DNA of 64,000 nucleotides from Rhizobacter sp. Root404 (GCF_001425865.1 NZ_LMDS01000004.1:375515-439514); one strand, 5' to 3'; positions 44,434 to 53,821 are shown, counted from the stretch's first letter. The notes: generated by a model not told the origin, from the letters alone. Made by a program: numbers and translations.

Positions 44434-45123
44434 TCACACCGCCTGCTTCAGCTTCTGCTGCACACCCGGCGTCTGCTGGCCGTAGGTCTTGAACTTCTCG
44501 AGCACGCGAACCATTTCCTCGTCCGACAGCGTCGGCGGCGTGCCCAGCGGCAGGCAGGCGAGGTAGAGCGCGGCCATCTCCTCGATCGTGACCGCCAGCG
44601 CCATCGCTTTGCCGAGGTTGACGCCACCGGCCACCGAGCCGTGGTGCGCGAGCAGGCAGCCGCGACGGTCCTTCATCGCGACGAGGATCGCGTCGCCGAG
44701 CTCGGCCGTGCCGAAGGTCTCGTACTTCGCGCAGCGGATGCTGTTACCGCCGGCCGAAGCGACGACGTAGTGGATCGCCGGGATGTCGCGCTCGAGGATA
44801 GATACCGCCGTCGCGCTGGTCGAGTGGGTGTGGACCACGGCGTTCAGGTCGGCACGGGCCTGCAGGATGTCGCGGTGGAAGCGCCATTCGCTCGACGGCA
44901 GGATGTCGCCCTCGTAGGTGCCGTCCCAGTTCATGAAGACGACCTGGTCGGGCGTCATGCCGGCGTAGGCGATGCCGGTGGGCGAGACGTAGAAGCCTGC
45001 TTCGCCGCGCACGCTGATGTTGCCCGAGGTGCCCTTGTTGATGCCCAGGCGCGCCATGCTCTGCAGCGCCTCGACGATGCTGGTGCGGATCGCGAGATCG
45101 GTGGAATTGGTGGTGGTGGTCAT
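44434..45123 (-). CDS. Class II (zinc) aldolase/epimerase, FucA-like
   Basis: A 229-residue AraD/FucA family protein. GNIS at 34-37, Glu79 in SSEW, the zinc ligands His98 and His100 in HTHS and His160 in LLAHHGS are all conserved. It should cleave a sugar 1-phosphate to dihydroxyacetone phosphate plus an aldehyde (lactaldehyde or glycolaldehyde) or act as a decarboxylase. Adjacent to the FGGY kinase and ALDH, this gives a coherent sugar-phosphate branch. Confidence 0.9.
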   Translation of the reverse strand: MTTTTNSTDLAIRTSIVEALQSMARLGINKGTSGNISVRGEAGFYVSPTGIAYAGMTPDQVVFMNWDGTYEGDILPSSEWRFHRDILQARADLNAVVHTHSTSATAVSILERDIPAIHYVVASAGGNSIRCAKYETFGTAELGDAILVAMKDRRGCLLAHHGSVAGGVNLGKAMALAVTIEEMAALYLACLPLGTPPTLSDEEMVRVLEKFKTYGQQTPGVQQKLKQAV

Positions 45124-45130
45124 GTGGAAC

Positions 45131-46183
45131 TCACTTGGCTGGATAGAGGGGCGGCTGGCCGTCGAGGATGCGCGCGATGTCTTCGGCGAGCATGGTCGCG
45201 GCCTTGGTGATGCTGAAGATCGACGCGCCCGCGATGTGCGGCGAGAGCGTCACGTTCGGCAGCTGCAGCAGCGGCGAATCGGGCGGCGGCGGCTCGGGAT
45301 CGAAGGTGTCGAGCGCCGCGCCGCGCAGCTGGCCCGAGACCAGCGCGTCGTACAGCGCCGGGTAGTCGAGCACCTGGCCGCGCGTCGTGTTGACGACGTA
45401 CGAGCCGCGCTTCATCTGCGCGATCTGCGCGCGGCCGATCATGTTCTTCGTCTCCGGCGTGACGCGCGGGTGCAGTGTGACCACGTCGGACTCGGCGAGC
45501 AGCTGGTCGAGCGGCACCTTGGAGATGCCGAGCGCCCTTTCCTCTTCGGCGCTCAGCTGCTTGTACGGATCGGCCACCAGGATGCGGCAGCCGAACGGCA
45601 CCAGCAGCCGCGCCACCCGCGTGCCGATGTCGCCGAAACCGATGATGCCGACGGTCAGCTCGCACAGCTCGGGACCGGCGTGGTCGTGGTGATAGAAGTC
45701 GCGCTTGAAGCTGCCGTCCTTCACCGACAGGTGGCCGCGCACGATGTTGCGCGTCTCGGCCAGCAGCGAGGCGACCGTGAACTCGGCCACCGCCGAGGCG
45801 TTGCGCCCGGGCGTGTTGATCACGGTCACGCCGCGCCGCTTCGCCGCGGCGGTGTCGACGTTGACCGGCCCGCCGCGCGAGACCGCGACGACCTTCAGGT
45901 TGGGCGCACGCGCGAAGGTCTCGTCGATGATCGGCGCGAGGTGCGTGATCAGGATGTCGAGGTCGGCCGCGAACGCGTAGTAGTCCTCCGGCCGGCCGAG
46001 GAACTCGGCCACCGGCAGGGTCGGGTCCTTCTTGGTCGACTGCAGCTTCAGCGGCCAGTCGAGCAGCATGCTGCGGGTGTCGAAGCGGCGTTCCGGCATG
46101 CGCGCGCGCAGCGCCTTCTCGAAGAACGAGGGCTGCATGAAGCCGTCGCCGACGATGCCGACTTTCAGGGGTTGGTCTGCCAA
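45131..46183 (-). CDS. 2-hydroxyacid dehydrogenase
   Basis: A 350-residue NAD-binding dehydrogenase. The cofactor motif is GIIGFGDIGTRVA, the catalytic Arg lies in VNTTRGQVLD and the His in SPHIAGASI. The N-terminus KVGIVGDGFMQPSFFEK is unlike SerA itself, and relatives with this start are called phosphoglycerate dehydrogenase-like. The gap to the aldolase gene is 7 bp. It probably interconverts a hydroxy acid and its keto acid in the operon pathway. Confidence 0.88.
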   Translation of the reverse strand: MADQPLKVGIVGDGFMQPSFFEKALRARMPERRFDTRSMLLDWPLKLQSTKKDPTLPVAEFLGRPEDYYAFAADLDILITHLAPIIDETFARAPNLKVVAVSRGGPVNVDTAAAKRRGVTVINTPGRNASAVAEFTVASLLAETRNIVRGHLSVKDGSFKRDFYHHDHAGPELCELTVGIIGFGDIGTRVARLLVPFGCRILVADPYKQLSAEEERALGISKVPLDQLLAESDVVTLHPRVTPETKNMIGRAQIAQMKRGSYVVNTTRGQVLDYPALYDALVSGQLRGAALDTFDPEPPPPDSPLLQLPNVTLSPHIAGASIFSITKAATMLAEDIARILDGQPPLYPAK

Positions 46184-46204
46184 CGGAATTCTCCTTGTAG
46201 GGGT

Positions 46205-47404
46205 TCAGGCGACCGGCGTGCGCGGAAGCACGGCCGCGTACTCGGCCGGATCGAGACCGCGCTCGCGCAGGATCTCGTCGGTGTGCTGCGCGAACGTCGG
46301 AGGGCGCTGGCGGTAGGTGGCCGGCGTGCGCGAGAGCTTCACCGGGCTGCCGGTGCCGCGGTAGCCGTCGAGGTCGACGACCATGCCGCGGTGATGCGTG
46401 TGCGGGTCGGCGACGACCTGGTCGAGCGTGCGCACCGGGCCACAGGGCACGCCGGCGTCGATCAGCCGCTTCGCGATGTCGACGCAGTCGAGCTGCGCTA
46501 GCGACGCAACCAGTTCCACGCGCAGTTCGTCGCGGTGCCGGTTGCGCTCGGCGTTGGTGAGGAAGCGCGCGTCGGTCGCGAGCTCGGGGCGGCCCAGCAC
46601 CTTGCACAGCGTCGCGTACTGGCGGTTGTTGCCGACCGCGAGGAACAGCGGCGTGGTCGCGGTGTCAAATGCGTCGTACGGGCAGATGTTCGGGTGCTGG
46701 TTGCCGGAGCGCTTCGGCACCTTGCCGTTCAGGTAGAAGTTCGGCAGGTGCGGGTGCAGCAGCGAGACGCCGGAGTCGTACAGCGTCGACTCGACGAACT
46801 GGCCCTGCGCGCTCTTGTTGCGCTCCTGCAGCGCGAGCAGGATGCCGATCACCGCGTTCAGGCCGGTCACCAGGTCGATCACCGGCACGCCGACGCGTAG
46901 CGCCGCGCCGCCCTCCTCGCCGTTGACGCTCATGATCCCGCACATCGCCTGCACCGCGGCGTCGTAGCCGGGCTGGCTGCCGTAAGGACCGTCGGCGCCG
47001 AAGCCGGAGATGCGACAGTGCACGAGCTTTGGGAAGCGCGCGCGCAGCGCCTCGCTGCCGAGGCCCCAGCGTTCGAGCGTGCCGATCTTGAAGTTCTCGA
47101 TGAACACGTCGGCGCCTTCGAGCAGGCGCATCAGGAGCTCTTGGCCGGCGGGCTGTGCCATGTCGATCGAGATGTCGCGCTTGTTGCGGTTGACGCCGAC
47201 GAAGTAGCTGGCGGCGTCGCCGTCGAACGGCGGGCCCCAGGCGCGCGTCTCGTCGCCGGACGGCGGCTCGACCTTGATCACGTCGGCGCCGTGGTCGGCG
47301 AGCACCTGGCCGCAGTACGGGCCGCCGAGCACGCGGCTCGCGTCGATCACGCGCACGCCGGCGAGTGCGCCGGTGGTCGCCGGGGCGCTGGGGTCATTCC
47401 ACAT
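46205..47404 (-). CDS. CaiB/BaiF family III CoA-transferase (first copy)
   Basis: A 399-residue class III CoA-transferase with GVRVIDASRVLGGPYCGQVL, VIKVEPPSGDETR and FVGVNRNKRDISIDM; the catalytic Asp region is VFIENFKIGTLERWG. ATG 47404 overlaps the upstream CoA-transferase subunit gene by 11 bp. A second paralogue lies at the other end of the operon, so two acids probably need activation or the two act on opposite ends of the pathway. Confidence 0.9.
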   Translation of the reverse strand: MWNDPSAPATTGALAGVRVIDASRVLGGPYCGQVLADHGADVIKVEPPSGDETRAWGPPFDGDAASYFVGVNRNKRDISIDMAQPAGQELLMRLLEGADVFIENFKIGTLERWGLGSEALRARFPKLVHCRISGFGADGPYGSQPGYDAAVQAMCGIMSVNGEEGGAALRVGVPVIDLVTGLNAVIGILLALQERNKSAQGQFVESTLYDSGVSLLHPHLPNFYLNGKVPKRSGNQHPNICPYDAFDTATTPLFLAVGNNRQYATLCKVLGRPELATDARFLTNAERNRHRDELRVELVASLAQLDCVDIAKRLIDAGVPCGPVRTLDQVVADPHTHHRGMVVDLDGYRGTGSPVKLSRTPATYRQRPPTFAQHTDEILRERGLDPAEYAAVLPRTPVA

Positions 47405-48155
47405 GGTTGCTGGCTTCCTGGGAGAGTTGGTTCGCGAAGTCGGGGTAGGTCTCGTGCAGCTCGGCGCGCACGCGGCCGCGCAGCAGCGCGAGCGTCTCGA
47501 CGTCGGGGGCGTCGGTCTCGGCGAGCGCCGGGTCGGCGTCGAACGCGAAGCCGGTCGCGTCCTGCACCTGCGCGAGCGTGACGCCGGGGTGCAGGCTGAC
47601 GAGCCGGAAGCGGCCCCTGGCGGCATCGAACATGAACAGGCCGAGGCCGGTGAGCAGCGCGTGCGGCCCGCCGGTGCGGTGCACGCCGGGCGGGCTGATG
47701 CCGGGCGCGCTGACGAAGTCGACCTTGTCGACGAAGACGCGGCGCGAGTGCTCCTCGCGAAACAGGATCACGCGCGGCACCACGAAGTACAGGTAGGCCG
47801 AACCGAAGGAGCCGGGCCAGCGCACCTTGCTCTGCGGGTAGTCACCGGCGCCGACGAGGTTGATGTTGCCCTGCCCGTCGATCTGGCCGCCGCCGAGGAA
47901 GAACGCGTCGATGCGGCCCTGGCCGGCGCAGTCGAACAGCTCGGCCGAGCCGTTGGTGAAGAAATTGTGCTTGACCGAGCCGAGGATCGACAGCCGCACC
48001 GGCCGGCGACCTGCGGCCTCGTCCTGCGCGCGCAGCAGCATCGCGGCGGCCGCCGGGATCGGCGACGACGCGCCGACCGCGACGTGGCGCACGCCGGCCA
48101 GCAGGCGCGCGATCGTGACGATCAGCAACTCGCGTGAGGTGGCGGTGGCGCTCAT
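47394..48155 (-). CDS. CoA-transferase family I, subunit B
   Basis: A 253-residue CoA-transferase beta subunit. The start ELLIVTIARLLAGVRHVAVG and the region GGGQIDGQGNINLVGAGDYP fit the glutaconate/3-oxoadipate CoA-transferase-like family. An active-site Glu would be expected on a beta-type subunit, but I cannot place it securely. ATG 48155 overlaps subunit A by 4 bp. Confidence 0.85.
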   Translation of the reverse strand: MSATATSRELLIVTIARLLAGVRHVAVGASSPIPAAAAMLLRAQDEAAGRRPVRLSILGSVKHNFFTNGSAELFDCAGQGRIDAFFLGGGQIDGQGNINLVGAGDYPQSKVRWPGSFGSAYLYFVVPRVILFREEHSRRVFVDKVDFVSAPGISPPGVHRTGGPHALLTGLGLFMFDAARGRFRLVSLHPGVTLAQVQDATGFAFDADPALAETDAPDVETLALLRGRVRAELHETYPDFANQLSQEASNHVE

Positions 48156-48958
48156 GCGCGCTCCCCTTCTGCCATCCACGCCGCGAAGCCTTCGGGCGTG
48201 CGCGCCATCTGCGCGTAGCGGATCAATGCCGCGGTGTCGGGTGGGTACTCGCCCCACAGCCCGTACGGCAGCGCGCCGCGCGGCACGTGGGCGATGCCCT
48301 CGACATACAGCGCCGGCAGCACGCCGGCGGCGGTGAGCTCGTCGGCCAGCAGCGAGGTCTCGACGATGCGCTCGACGGTCACGTAGGTGCGCTTGCTCGC
48401 ATACGCCATCGCGGCGAGCTCGCGGCGCCGGCCGATCCAGACGTTGCCCTCGCGATCGGCCATCGGCGCGTGGAAGATCGCGATGTCGGGGTTCAGCGCG
48501 GGGATCGCGACCACCGGATCGGGCTCGTTCGCGAACGGGTTGTCGAGCACGCGCCAGTCGTCGCGGTGCTTGAGCACGTCGGTGCCGATCAGGCCGCGCA
48601 GCGTGGTGAAGGGTGCGCCCTTCTGCGCCGCCATCAGGCCGGCGTGGATCGCAGGGCAGGTGCTGTCGCGCAGCGCGAGCGTGCCGTTCGCGACGGCGCG
48701 CATGAAGCACGGCGCGCCGCCCGCCTCGCCCAGGCTCACGGCGCTGGTCTCGACGGTACGAACCAGGCCAGCGCCGATCAGCATGTCGAACTGCAGGCCG
48801 GCGGTCGGCACGCCGATCAAATAGAGGTCGCGTGGCGCGCGCCGAATAAGCGGGCGCGTGACCGCCATCGCGACGCCGGCGTAATCGACCGGCAGCGCGA
48901 GGCGGCAGCCGTCCGGCACCTCGGCGGCGATGGCATCGACGGTCATCAACGGGTTCAT
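48152..48958 (-). CDS. CoA-transferase family I, subunit A
   Basis: A 268-residue CoA-transferase alpha subunit with the pattern DGCRLALPVDYAGVAMAVTR, APRDLYLIGVPTAGLQFDML and the central PDIAIFHAPMADREGNVWIG. It forms the heterodimer with subunit B. The start at 48958 is chosen at the family N-terminus (MNPLMTVDAIAAEVPDG). The IclR gene lies 19 bp upstream. Together they probably activate the acid entering the pathway. Confidence 0.86.
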   Translation of the reverse strand: MNPLMTVDAIAAEVPDGCRLALPVDYAGVAMAVTRPLIRRAPRDLYLIGVPTAGLQFDMLIGAGLVRTVETSAVSLGEAGGAPCFMRAVANGTLALRDSTCPAIHAGLMAAQKGAPFTTLRGLIGTDVLKHRDDWRVLDNPFANEPDPVVAIPALNPDIAIFHAPMADREGNVWIGRRRELAAMAYASKRTYVTVERIVETSLLADELTAAGVLPALYVEGIAHVPRGALPYGLWGEYPPDTAALIRYAQMARTPEGFAAWMAEGERA

Positions 48959-48977
48959 CGTGGAATTCGCTTTCGAT

Positions 48978-49769
48978 TCAGTGCGCGCTGCGCAGCACGC
49001 TCGCCAGCCCGACGGGCCGCGGCGCGGCGCGCTGGCCGAGCGCCTGCGCAAGCATGTCGGCCGCGTCCCGCACGCAGCCGGCGAAGCGCTTCAGCTGCAT
49101 CGCGCCGAAGCGCTGCGCCGGGCCGGAGATGCCGATCGCGCCGACCACCTCGCCCGAGCCGTTGAACACCGGCGCAGCCAGGCCGAACACGCCGGCCCGC
49201 CACTCGCCGCGGTTGACGGCGTGGCCGGCGCGGCGTACGCCGAGCAGTGCCTCCTGCAGCTCGTCCATGCCGACGATCGAATCGGGCGTGTACGCATGCA
49301 GGCGCGGCTCGATGCCGTCGAGCAGCTCGGGCGGCGCGAACGCCAGCATCGCCTTGCCGGTGGCCACGCACCAGGCCGGCGCGCGCCCGCCGACGCGGGT
49401 GTAGGCGCGCACGTCGTGCGCGCTCTCGATCTTGTCGAGGTAGACGACGTCGAGCCCGTCGAGGATCGACAGGTGCACCGTCTCCTTCGTGGATTCGGCC
49501 AGCGACTGCATCGCCGGCCGGCCGAACTGGGTCAGGTCGAAGCGGCTCATCACCCGGCAGCCGAACTCCCACAACCGCGGCGTCAACTCGTAGGTGCCTA
49601 GCGCACCGGTCTGACGCACATAGCCCTGCGCCTGCAGCGTGCCGAGCAGCCGGTGGACGTTGCTCTTGGTCATCTGCAGCTCGAGCGCGAGCTCGGTGAC
49701 GCCGCGCGGCGCGTCGCTGCCGGCGAGCGCCTCGATCAGGCGCAGCCCCTTGATGAAAGCCTTGTCCAC
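48978..49769 (-). CDS. IclR-family regulator
   Basis: A 263-residue IclR protein. The winged helix spans ~5-65 (AFIKGLRLIEALAG, ALELQMTKSNVHRLLGTL). The effector domain contains VHLSILDGLDVVYLDKIE and IGISGPAQRFG. It starts with GTG 49769, 10 bp after the binding-protein stop. It is encoded within the operon it is likely to control, between transport and catabolic genes. Confidence 0.92.
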   Translation of the reverse strand: MDKAFIKGLRLIEALAGSDAPRGVTELALELQMTKSNVHRLLGTLQAQGYVRQTGALGTYELTPRLWEFGCRVMSRFDLTQFGRPAMQSLAESTKETVHLSILDGLDVVYLDKIESAHDVRAYTRVGGRAPAWCVATGKAMLAFAPPELLDGIEPRLHAYTPDSIVGMDELQEALLGVRRAGHAVNRGEWRAGVFGLAAPVFNGSGEVVGAIGISGPAQRFGAMQLKRFAGCVRDAADMLAQALGQRAAPRPVGLASVLRSAH

Positions 49770-49779
49770 CGGTGCCCGA

Positions 49780-50874
49780 TCACTTCGCCGCGAGCAGCGC
49801 GTTCAGGCGCTCCTGCAGGAACTCCTCGTTGGTGCGGCCGTCCTTGGCCGGCGCGCCCCAGTAGTCGGCGCTCCAGCGCACCGAGACCTTGAGGTTGGCC
49901 GGGTTGTTCGGCCAGCGCGACTTGACCTTCGCGTCGCCCGCCTCGTAGACCAGCGGCGACGGCACCGGCACGGCGTAGAACTCGGCCAGGCGCGCGGCCT
50001 TGTTGCTGTCCAGGCGCCACGAGAGCAGCTTGAGCGCGGCCTCGGGGTTCGGCGAGTTCTTCGGGATCGAGAAGAAGTCGTAGTACGTGAAGCCCTGGTT
50101 CCAGGTCATGTTCAGGCCGGCGTCGGGCTCCTTGATCATCAGGTCGTTGATGCGGCCGGCGTAGGCCATGCACATGTCGGCCTCGCCGTCGAGCATCAGC
50201 TGCGGCGCCTGCGCGGCGGTGGTCCACCACTTCACGACGTGCGGCTTGATCTCGGCGATCTTCTTCAGCGCGCGGTCGGCGTCGATCGGGTAGAGCTTGT
50301 CCATCGGCACGCCGTCGGCCATCAGCGCCGCCTCGTAGACGAAGCGCGACCAGCCCGGCATGCAGCGCTTGCCGGGAAACTTCTTCACGTCCCAGAAATC
50401 GGCCCAGGTCTGCGGCTTGGTCGACGCGTACTTCTTGTCGCTCCACGCCATCGTGACGCCGATCACCTGCAGCGCGACGCCCTTGGGCCGCACGGCTTCC
50501 TTGGGCAGGCTCGCGACCGTCTTCTTCGCCTCGGGCGAGAGCTTGTCGTACGCGATGTCGGCCAGGCAGCAGTCGCCGAGCAGGCGGGTCTCCTGGTCGA
50601 AGATGAAGACCAGGTCCCACTCGGTCTTGCCGGCGGCGACCTGCGCCTTCACGCGCGGGCCGCTGCGTGCCTCCTGCACGAGCTGCACCTTGATGCCGGT
50701 CTCCTTCGTGAACGGGTCGTACATCAGGCGCTTCAGCGCGTCGCCGTAGGCGCCGCCCGGGTCCTGCATGACGACCTCCTTGTTCTGCGCGACCGCCGGG
50801 GCGGCCAGGCACACGGCGAGGGCCGCGGTGGCGACCAGCTGCATCTTCATCGGGCTCGAGAAAGCGAGTTTCAT
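49780..50874 (-). CDS. Spermidine/putrescine-type ABC transporter binding protein
   Basis: A 364-residue PotD-like type-2 periplasmic protein. The signal peptide ends at AAPAVA. The mature part begins NKEVVMQDPGGAYGDALKRL and contains FFSIPKNSPNPEAALKLL, typical of PotD/PotF-type proteins. It lies 35 bp after the permease gene. PotD-like proteins bind polyamines and also opines, thiamine, phosphonates and acids; this operon has no amine enzymes, so the ligand is probably not a polyamine. Confidence 0.9.
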   Translation of the reverse strand: MKLAFSSPMKMQLVATAALAVCLAAPAVAQNKEVVMQDPGGAYGDALKRLMYDPFTKETGIKVQLVQEARSGPRVKAQVAAGKTEWDLVFIFDQETRLLGDCCLADIAYDKLSPEAKKTVASLPKEAVRPKGVALQVIGVTMAWSDKKYASTKPQTWADFWDVKKFPGKRCMPGWSRFVYEAALMADGVPMDKLYPIDADRALKKIAEIKPHVVKWWTTAAQAPQLMLDGEADMCMAYAGRINDLMIKEPDAGLNMTWNQGFTYYDFFSIPKNSPNPEAALKLLSWRLDSNKAARLAEFYAVPVPSPLVYEAGDAKVKSRWPNNPANLKVSVRWSADYWGAPAKDGRTNEEFLQERLNALLAAK

Positions 50875-50909
50875 CTTGTCTCCTTATGTGTTGAATGAAA
50901 TGACCCGCC

Positions 50910-52685
50910 TCACGGCTGAGTCCGACCGGCGAGCGTCTTGCGGGCGAACGAGATGCCCGCGATGACCAACAGAACCTCCAGCGTCGACACCACCGCCAGC
51001 ACCGGGTTGAGCTGGTAGTTGATGTCGGCCCACAGCCGCAGCGGCAACGTCGTCATGCGCGAGCCGGCCAGGAACATCGAGAGCACCAGTTCGTCGAACG
51101 AGTGCAGGAAGGCGAAGAAGCCCGCCGCCGCCAGGCCCGGCGTGATGCCGGGCAGCGTGACGTGCGCGAACACGCGCAGCGGCGAGGCGCCGTGCACCGC
51201 GGCCGCGAGCTCGAGCTTCTGGTCGACCGCCTGCAGCGCGGCGGCGACGATCACGACGACCAGCGGGATGCCGCCAATCGCATGCGCCATCGCCACGCCG
51301 GGCACGGTGCCGATCAGGTCCAGCCGCAGCACGAAGCTGTAGAGCGACAGGCCGAGCACGACCGGCGGCACGATGATCGGGCTGATCAGCAGCGTCATCA
51401 CGATCGACTTGCCGCGGAAGTTCGAGCGCACGATGGCCATCGCGGCCGACGCGCCGATCAGCACCGCGAGCAGCGCCGAGACGATGGCGACGCCCACCGA
51501 GGTGCCGAACGCGGTCATCCAGTTGCTGTCGCTGATGAACTGCGCATACCAGCGCGTCGACAGCGCCGGCGGCGGAAAGGTCAGGAAGCTGGAGCGGCTG
51601 AACGAGATGATCGCGACAACGACGATCGGCAGCGTCAGTGCGGCGACGACGAAGCCGCCGGTCAGGCCCACGAACCAAGTGCCCACGCGCTCCGGCAGTG
51701 CGCCCAGCGCGCGCAGCACCGGCCAGCCGATCGCGTCGGCGAGCGCGGTCTTAACCGGCGAGGCCTGCCCCTTCTCGTGCTGCGGCCGGGTGCGGCCGGC
51801 GTTGTCGTCGAGCTTCTGGCCACCCCAGATGAAATCGAGCCCGAGAAAGCGCATCGCGACGCCGACCATCAGCAGCGTGATCAGCAGCAGCACGACCGCC
51901 AGCGCCTGCAGGAAGCCCTCGCTGCCGAGGAAGTCGGCCTGCTGGGTGATGTGCATCGCGAACATGTGGTCGCCGGGGCCGCCGAGCAGCGTGGGCGTGA
52001 TGAAGAAGCCGAGCGCCGAGACGAACACCAGCAGGCAGCCCGCGCCGACGCTGGGCAGCGACAGGGGGAAGAAGATGCGCCAGAACACCGCCATCGGGCC
52101 GGCGCCGGCCGACCGCGCCGCGCGCAGCACGGCCGGGTCGATGCGCGACAGGCCGCTGTAGATCGTCAGCACCATCAGCGGCATCAGCACCGCGGACATG
52201 CCCAGCAGCACCGCGCCGCGGTTGAACAGCAGGTCGATCGGCGTATCGATCACGCCGATCGCGAGCAGCGCCTTGTTGATCGGCCCGTTGCGGCCGAGCA
52301 GCACCATCCACGCATAGGTGCGGATCAGGATCGCGACGAAGTACGGCAGGATGATCGCGCCGGTCAGCAGCGCCTTCGCGATGCCGCGGCTGCGGTGGAT
52401 CAGCAGCGCGGTCGGGTAGCCGAACAGCGCGCACAGCACCACGACCCAGCCGGCGATCGCGAGCGTGCGCACCAGCGAATCCCAGTACAGCGGGACCGAG
52501 AACACGCGCTCGAAGTTGGCGAACAGCGTCGCGCCGGTCAGGCTGACGCGGAACAGGTCGAGCAGGGGCAGCACGTAGATGAAGCCGAGGAAGATCACGG
52601 CCGGCGCGAGCAGCCAGGCCGGGCCGCCACGCAGCGCGAAGCGGCGGGCCGGCGCCATGCCGGCGGGCAGCGTGGCCGTGCTCAT
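50910..52685 (-). CDS. ABC permease, PotB-PotC fusion
   Basis: A 591-residue protein with two permease units in tandem. The first half carries six hydrophobic segments and an EAA-like loop around ARSAGAGPMAVFWRIFFPLSLP. The second carries six more and the loop AAAVHGASPLRVFAHVTLPG. The charged linker lies near residues 290-320 (DDNAGRTRPQHEKG). PotB and PotC are normally separate ~280-residue proteins; similar fusions are known in iron and thiamine transporters. ATG 52685 overlaps the ATPase stop (ATGA). Confidence 0.9.
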   Translation of the reverse strand: MSTATLPAGMAPARRFALRGGPAWLLAPAVIFLGFIYVLPLLDLFRVSLTGATLFANFERVFSVPLYWDSLVRTLAIAGWVVVLCALFGYPTALLIHRSRGIAKALLTGAIILPYFVAILIRTYAWMVLLGRNGPINKALLAIGVIDTPIDLLFNRGAVLLGMSAVLMPLMVLTIYSGLSRIDPAVLRAARSAGAGPMAVFWRIFFPLSLPSVGAGCLLVFVSALGFFITPTLLGGPGDHMFAMHITQQADFLGSEGFLQALAVVLLLITLLMVGVAMRFLGLDFIWGGQKLDDNAGRTRPQHEKGQASPVKTALADAIGWPVLRALGALPERVGTWFVGLTGGFVVAALTLPIVVVAIISFSRSSFLTFPPPALSTRWYAQFISDSNWMTAFGTSVGVAIVSALLAVLIGASAAMAIVRSNFRGKSIVMTLLISPIIVPPVVLGLSLYSFVLRLDLIGTVPGVAMAHAIGGIPLVVVIVAAALQAVDQKLELAAAVHGASPLRVFAHVTLPGITPGLAAAGFFAFLHSFDELVLSMFLAGSRMTTLPLRLWADINYQLNPVLAVVSTLEVLLVIAGISFARKTLAGRTQP

Positions 52686-53821
52686 TCGATCACCCAGCAG
52701 TCGGACGGCGACCACGCGACGCTGATCTCGTCGCCTTCGGCCGGCGTCTGGTCGTGGGCGCGGTCCATCGCGCGGATCTGCAGCATCGCGCCACTGGCCA
52801 GGCGGATGTCGACGCGCAGGATCTCGCCGAGGAACACCGCGTCGACGACCGTCGCCTTCAGCGAGTTCGGCGTGCCGGCAGGCACCACCATCACGCGCTC
52901 CGGCCGCACCAGCACCACGGCTGGGCCCGGCGCGACGGTGCGCATACCGAGCGCGACCTCGAAGCCGAAGCCCGCGCGGTCGCGGACCCGGGCGATGCCG
53001 TTGCGTGCCTCGATCACGTCGACCTCGATCAGGTTCGATTCACCGACGAAGCCGGCGACGAACTTGTTCGCCGGGCGGCGGTACAGATCGGCCGGCGTGC
53101 CGAGCTGCACGATGCGGCCGGCGTCGAGCACCGCGATGCGGTCGGACAGCGCGAGCGCCTCGCCCTGGTCGTGGGTGACGAAAATCACCGTCATGCCGAG
53201 CGATCGGTGGAGGTCGCGGATCTCGACCAGCGTCGATTCGCGCAGGCGCCGGTCGAGCGCCGAGAGCGGCTCGTCCATCAGCACCACGCGCGGACGCTTG
53301 ACGATCGCGCGGCCGATCGCGACCCGCTGCTGCTGGCCGCCGCTGAGCTGCGTGGGCAGCTTCTGGGCGTGGTCCGACAGGCGCAGCGTCTCCAGCACCT
53401 CGGCCACGCGGCGGTCGGAGCCGGCCCGGTCGACGCCCGCCATGCGCAGCGGGAACGCCACGTTCTGCGCCACCGTCATGTGCGGGAACAGCGCGTAGTT
53501 CTGGAACACCATGCCGAAGCCGCGGCGGTGCGAGGGCACGTCCTGCACGGGCGCACCGTCGACCAGGATCTCGCCGGCGTCGACCGGCTGGAAGCCCGCG
53601 ATCATGCCGAGCAGCGTGGTCTTGCCGCTGCCGCTGGGCCCGAGCAGGGTCAGGAATTCGCCCGGCTCGATCGCCAGGCTCAGCTTGTCGAGCACCACGA
53701 CCTTGCCGAACTGGCGGGTCACGCCGTTCACGTCGATCCGGCTGCCGATGCGCTGAGCGGCTGCATCCTGCGCGATCGGCTTCGTGAGGGTCGGCGCCCG
53801 CGTCTGTACGGCTTGAAGCAT
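52682..53821 (-). CDS. ABC transporter ATPase, PotA type
   Basis: A 379-residue ATPase. Walker A is GPSGSGKTT, the signature LSGGQQQR, Walker B VVLMDEPLSALD, and the switch VTHDQGEAL. The C-terminal TOBE domain (from VLVRPERVMVV) is present. ATG 53821 has GGAG 10 bases upstream and was preferred to an open frame 29 codons longer. First gene of the 16-gene operon, with a leader of roughly 170 bases. Confidence 0.92.
   Translation of the reverse strand: MLQAVQTRAPTLTKPIAQDAAAQRIGSRIDVNGVTRQFGKVVVLDKLSLAIEPGEFLTLLGPSGSGKTTLLGMIAGFQPVDAGEILVDGAPVQDVPSHRRGFGMVFQNYALFPHMTVAQNVAFPLRMAGVDRAGSDRRVAEVLETLRLSDHAQKLPTQLSGGQQQRVAIGRAIVKRPRVVLMDEPLSALDRRLRESTLVEIRDLHRSLGMTVIFVTHDQGEALALSDRIAVLDAGRIVQLGTPADLYRRPANKFVAGFVGESNLIEVDVIEARNGIARVRDRAGFGFEVALGMRTVAPGPAVVLVRPERVMVVPAGTPNSLKATVVDAVFLGEILRVDIRLASGAMLQIRAMDRAHDQTPAEGDEISVAWSPSDCWVIE

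Noticed and set aside
48978..49769. IclR gene considered as the divider between two separate operons
   Set aside because: Gaps on both sides are 10 and 19 bp with no promoter or terminator seen, so it is treated as internal to one operon.
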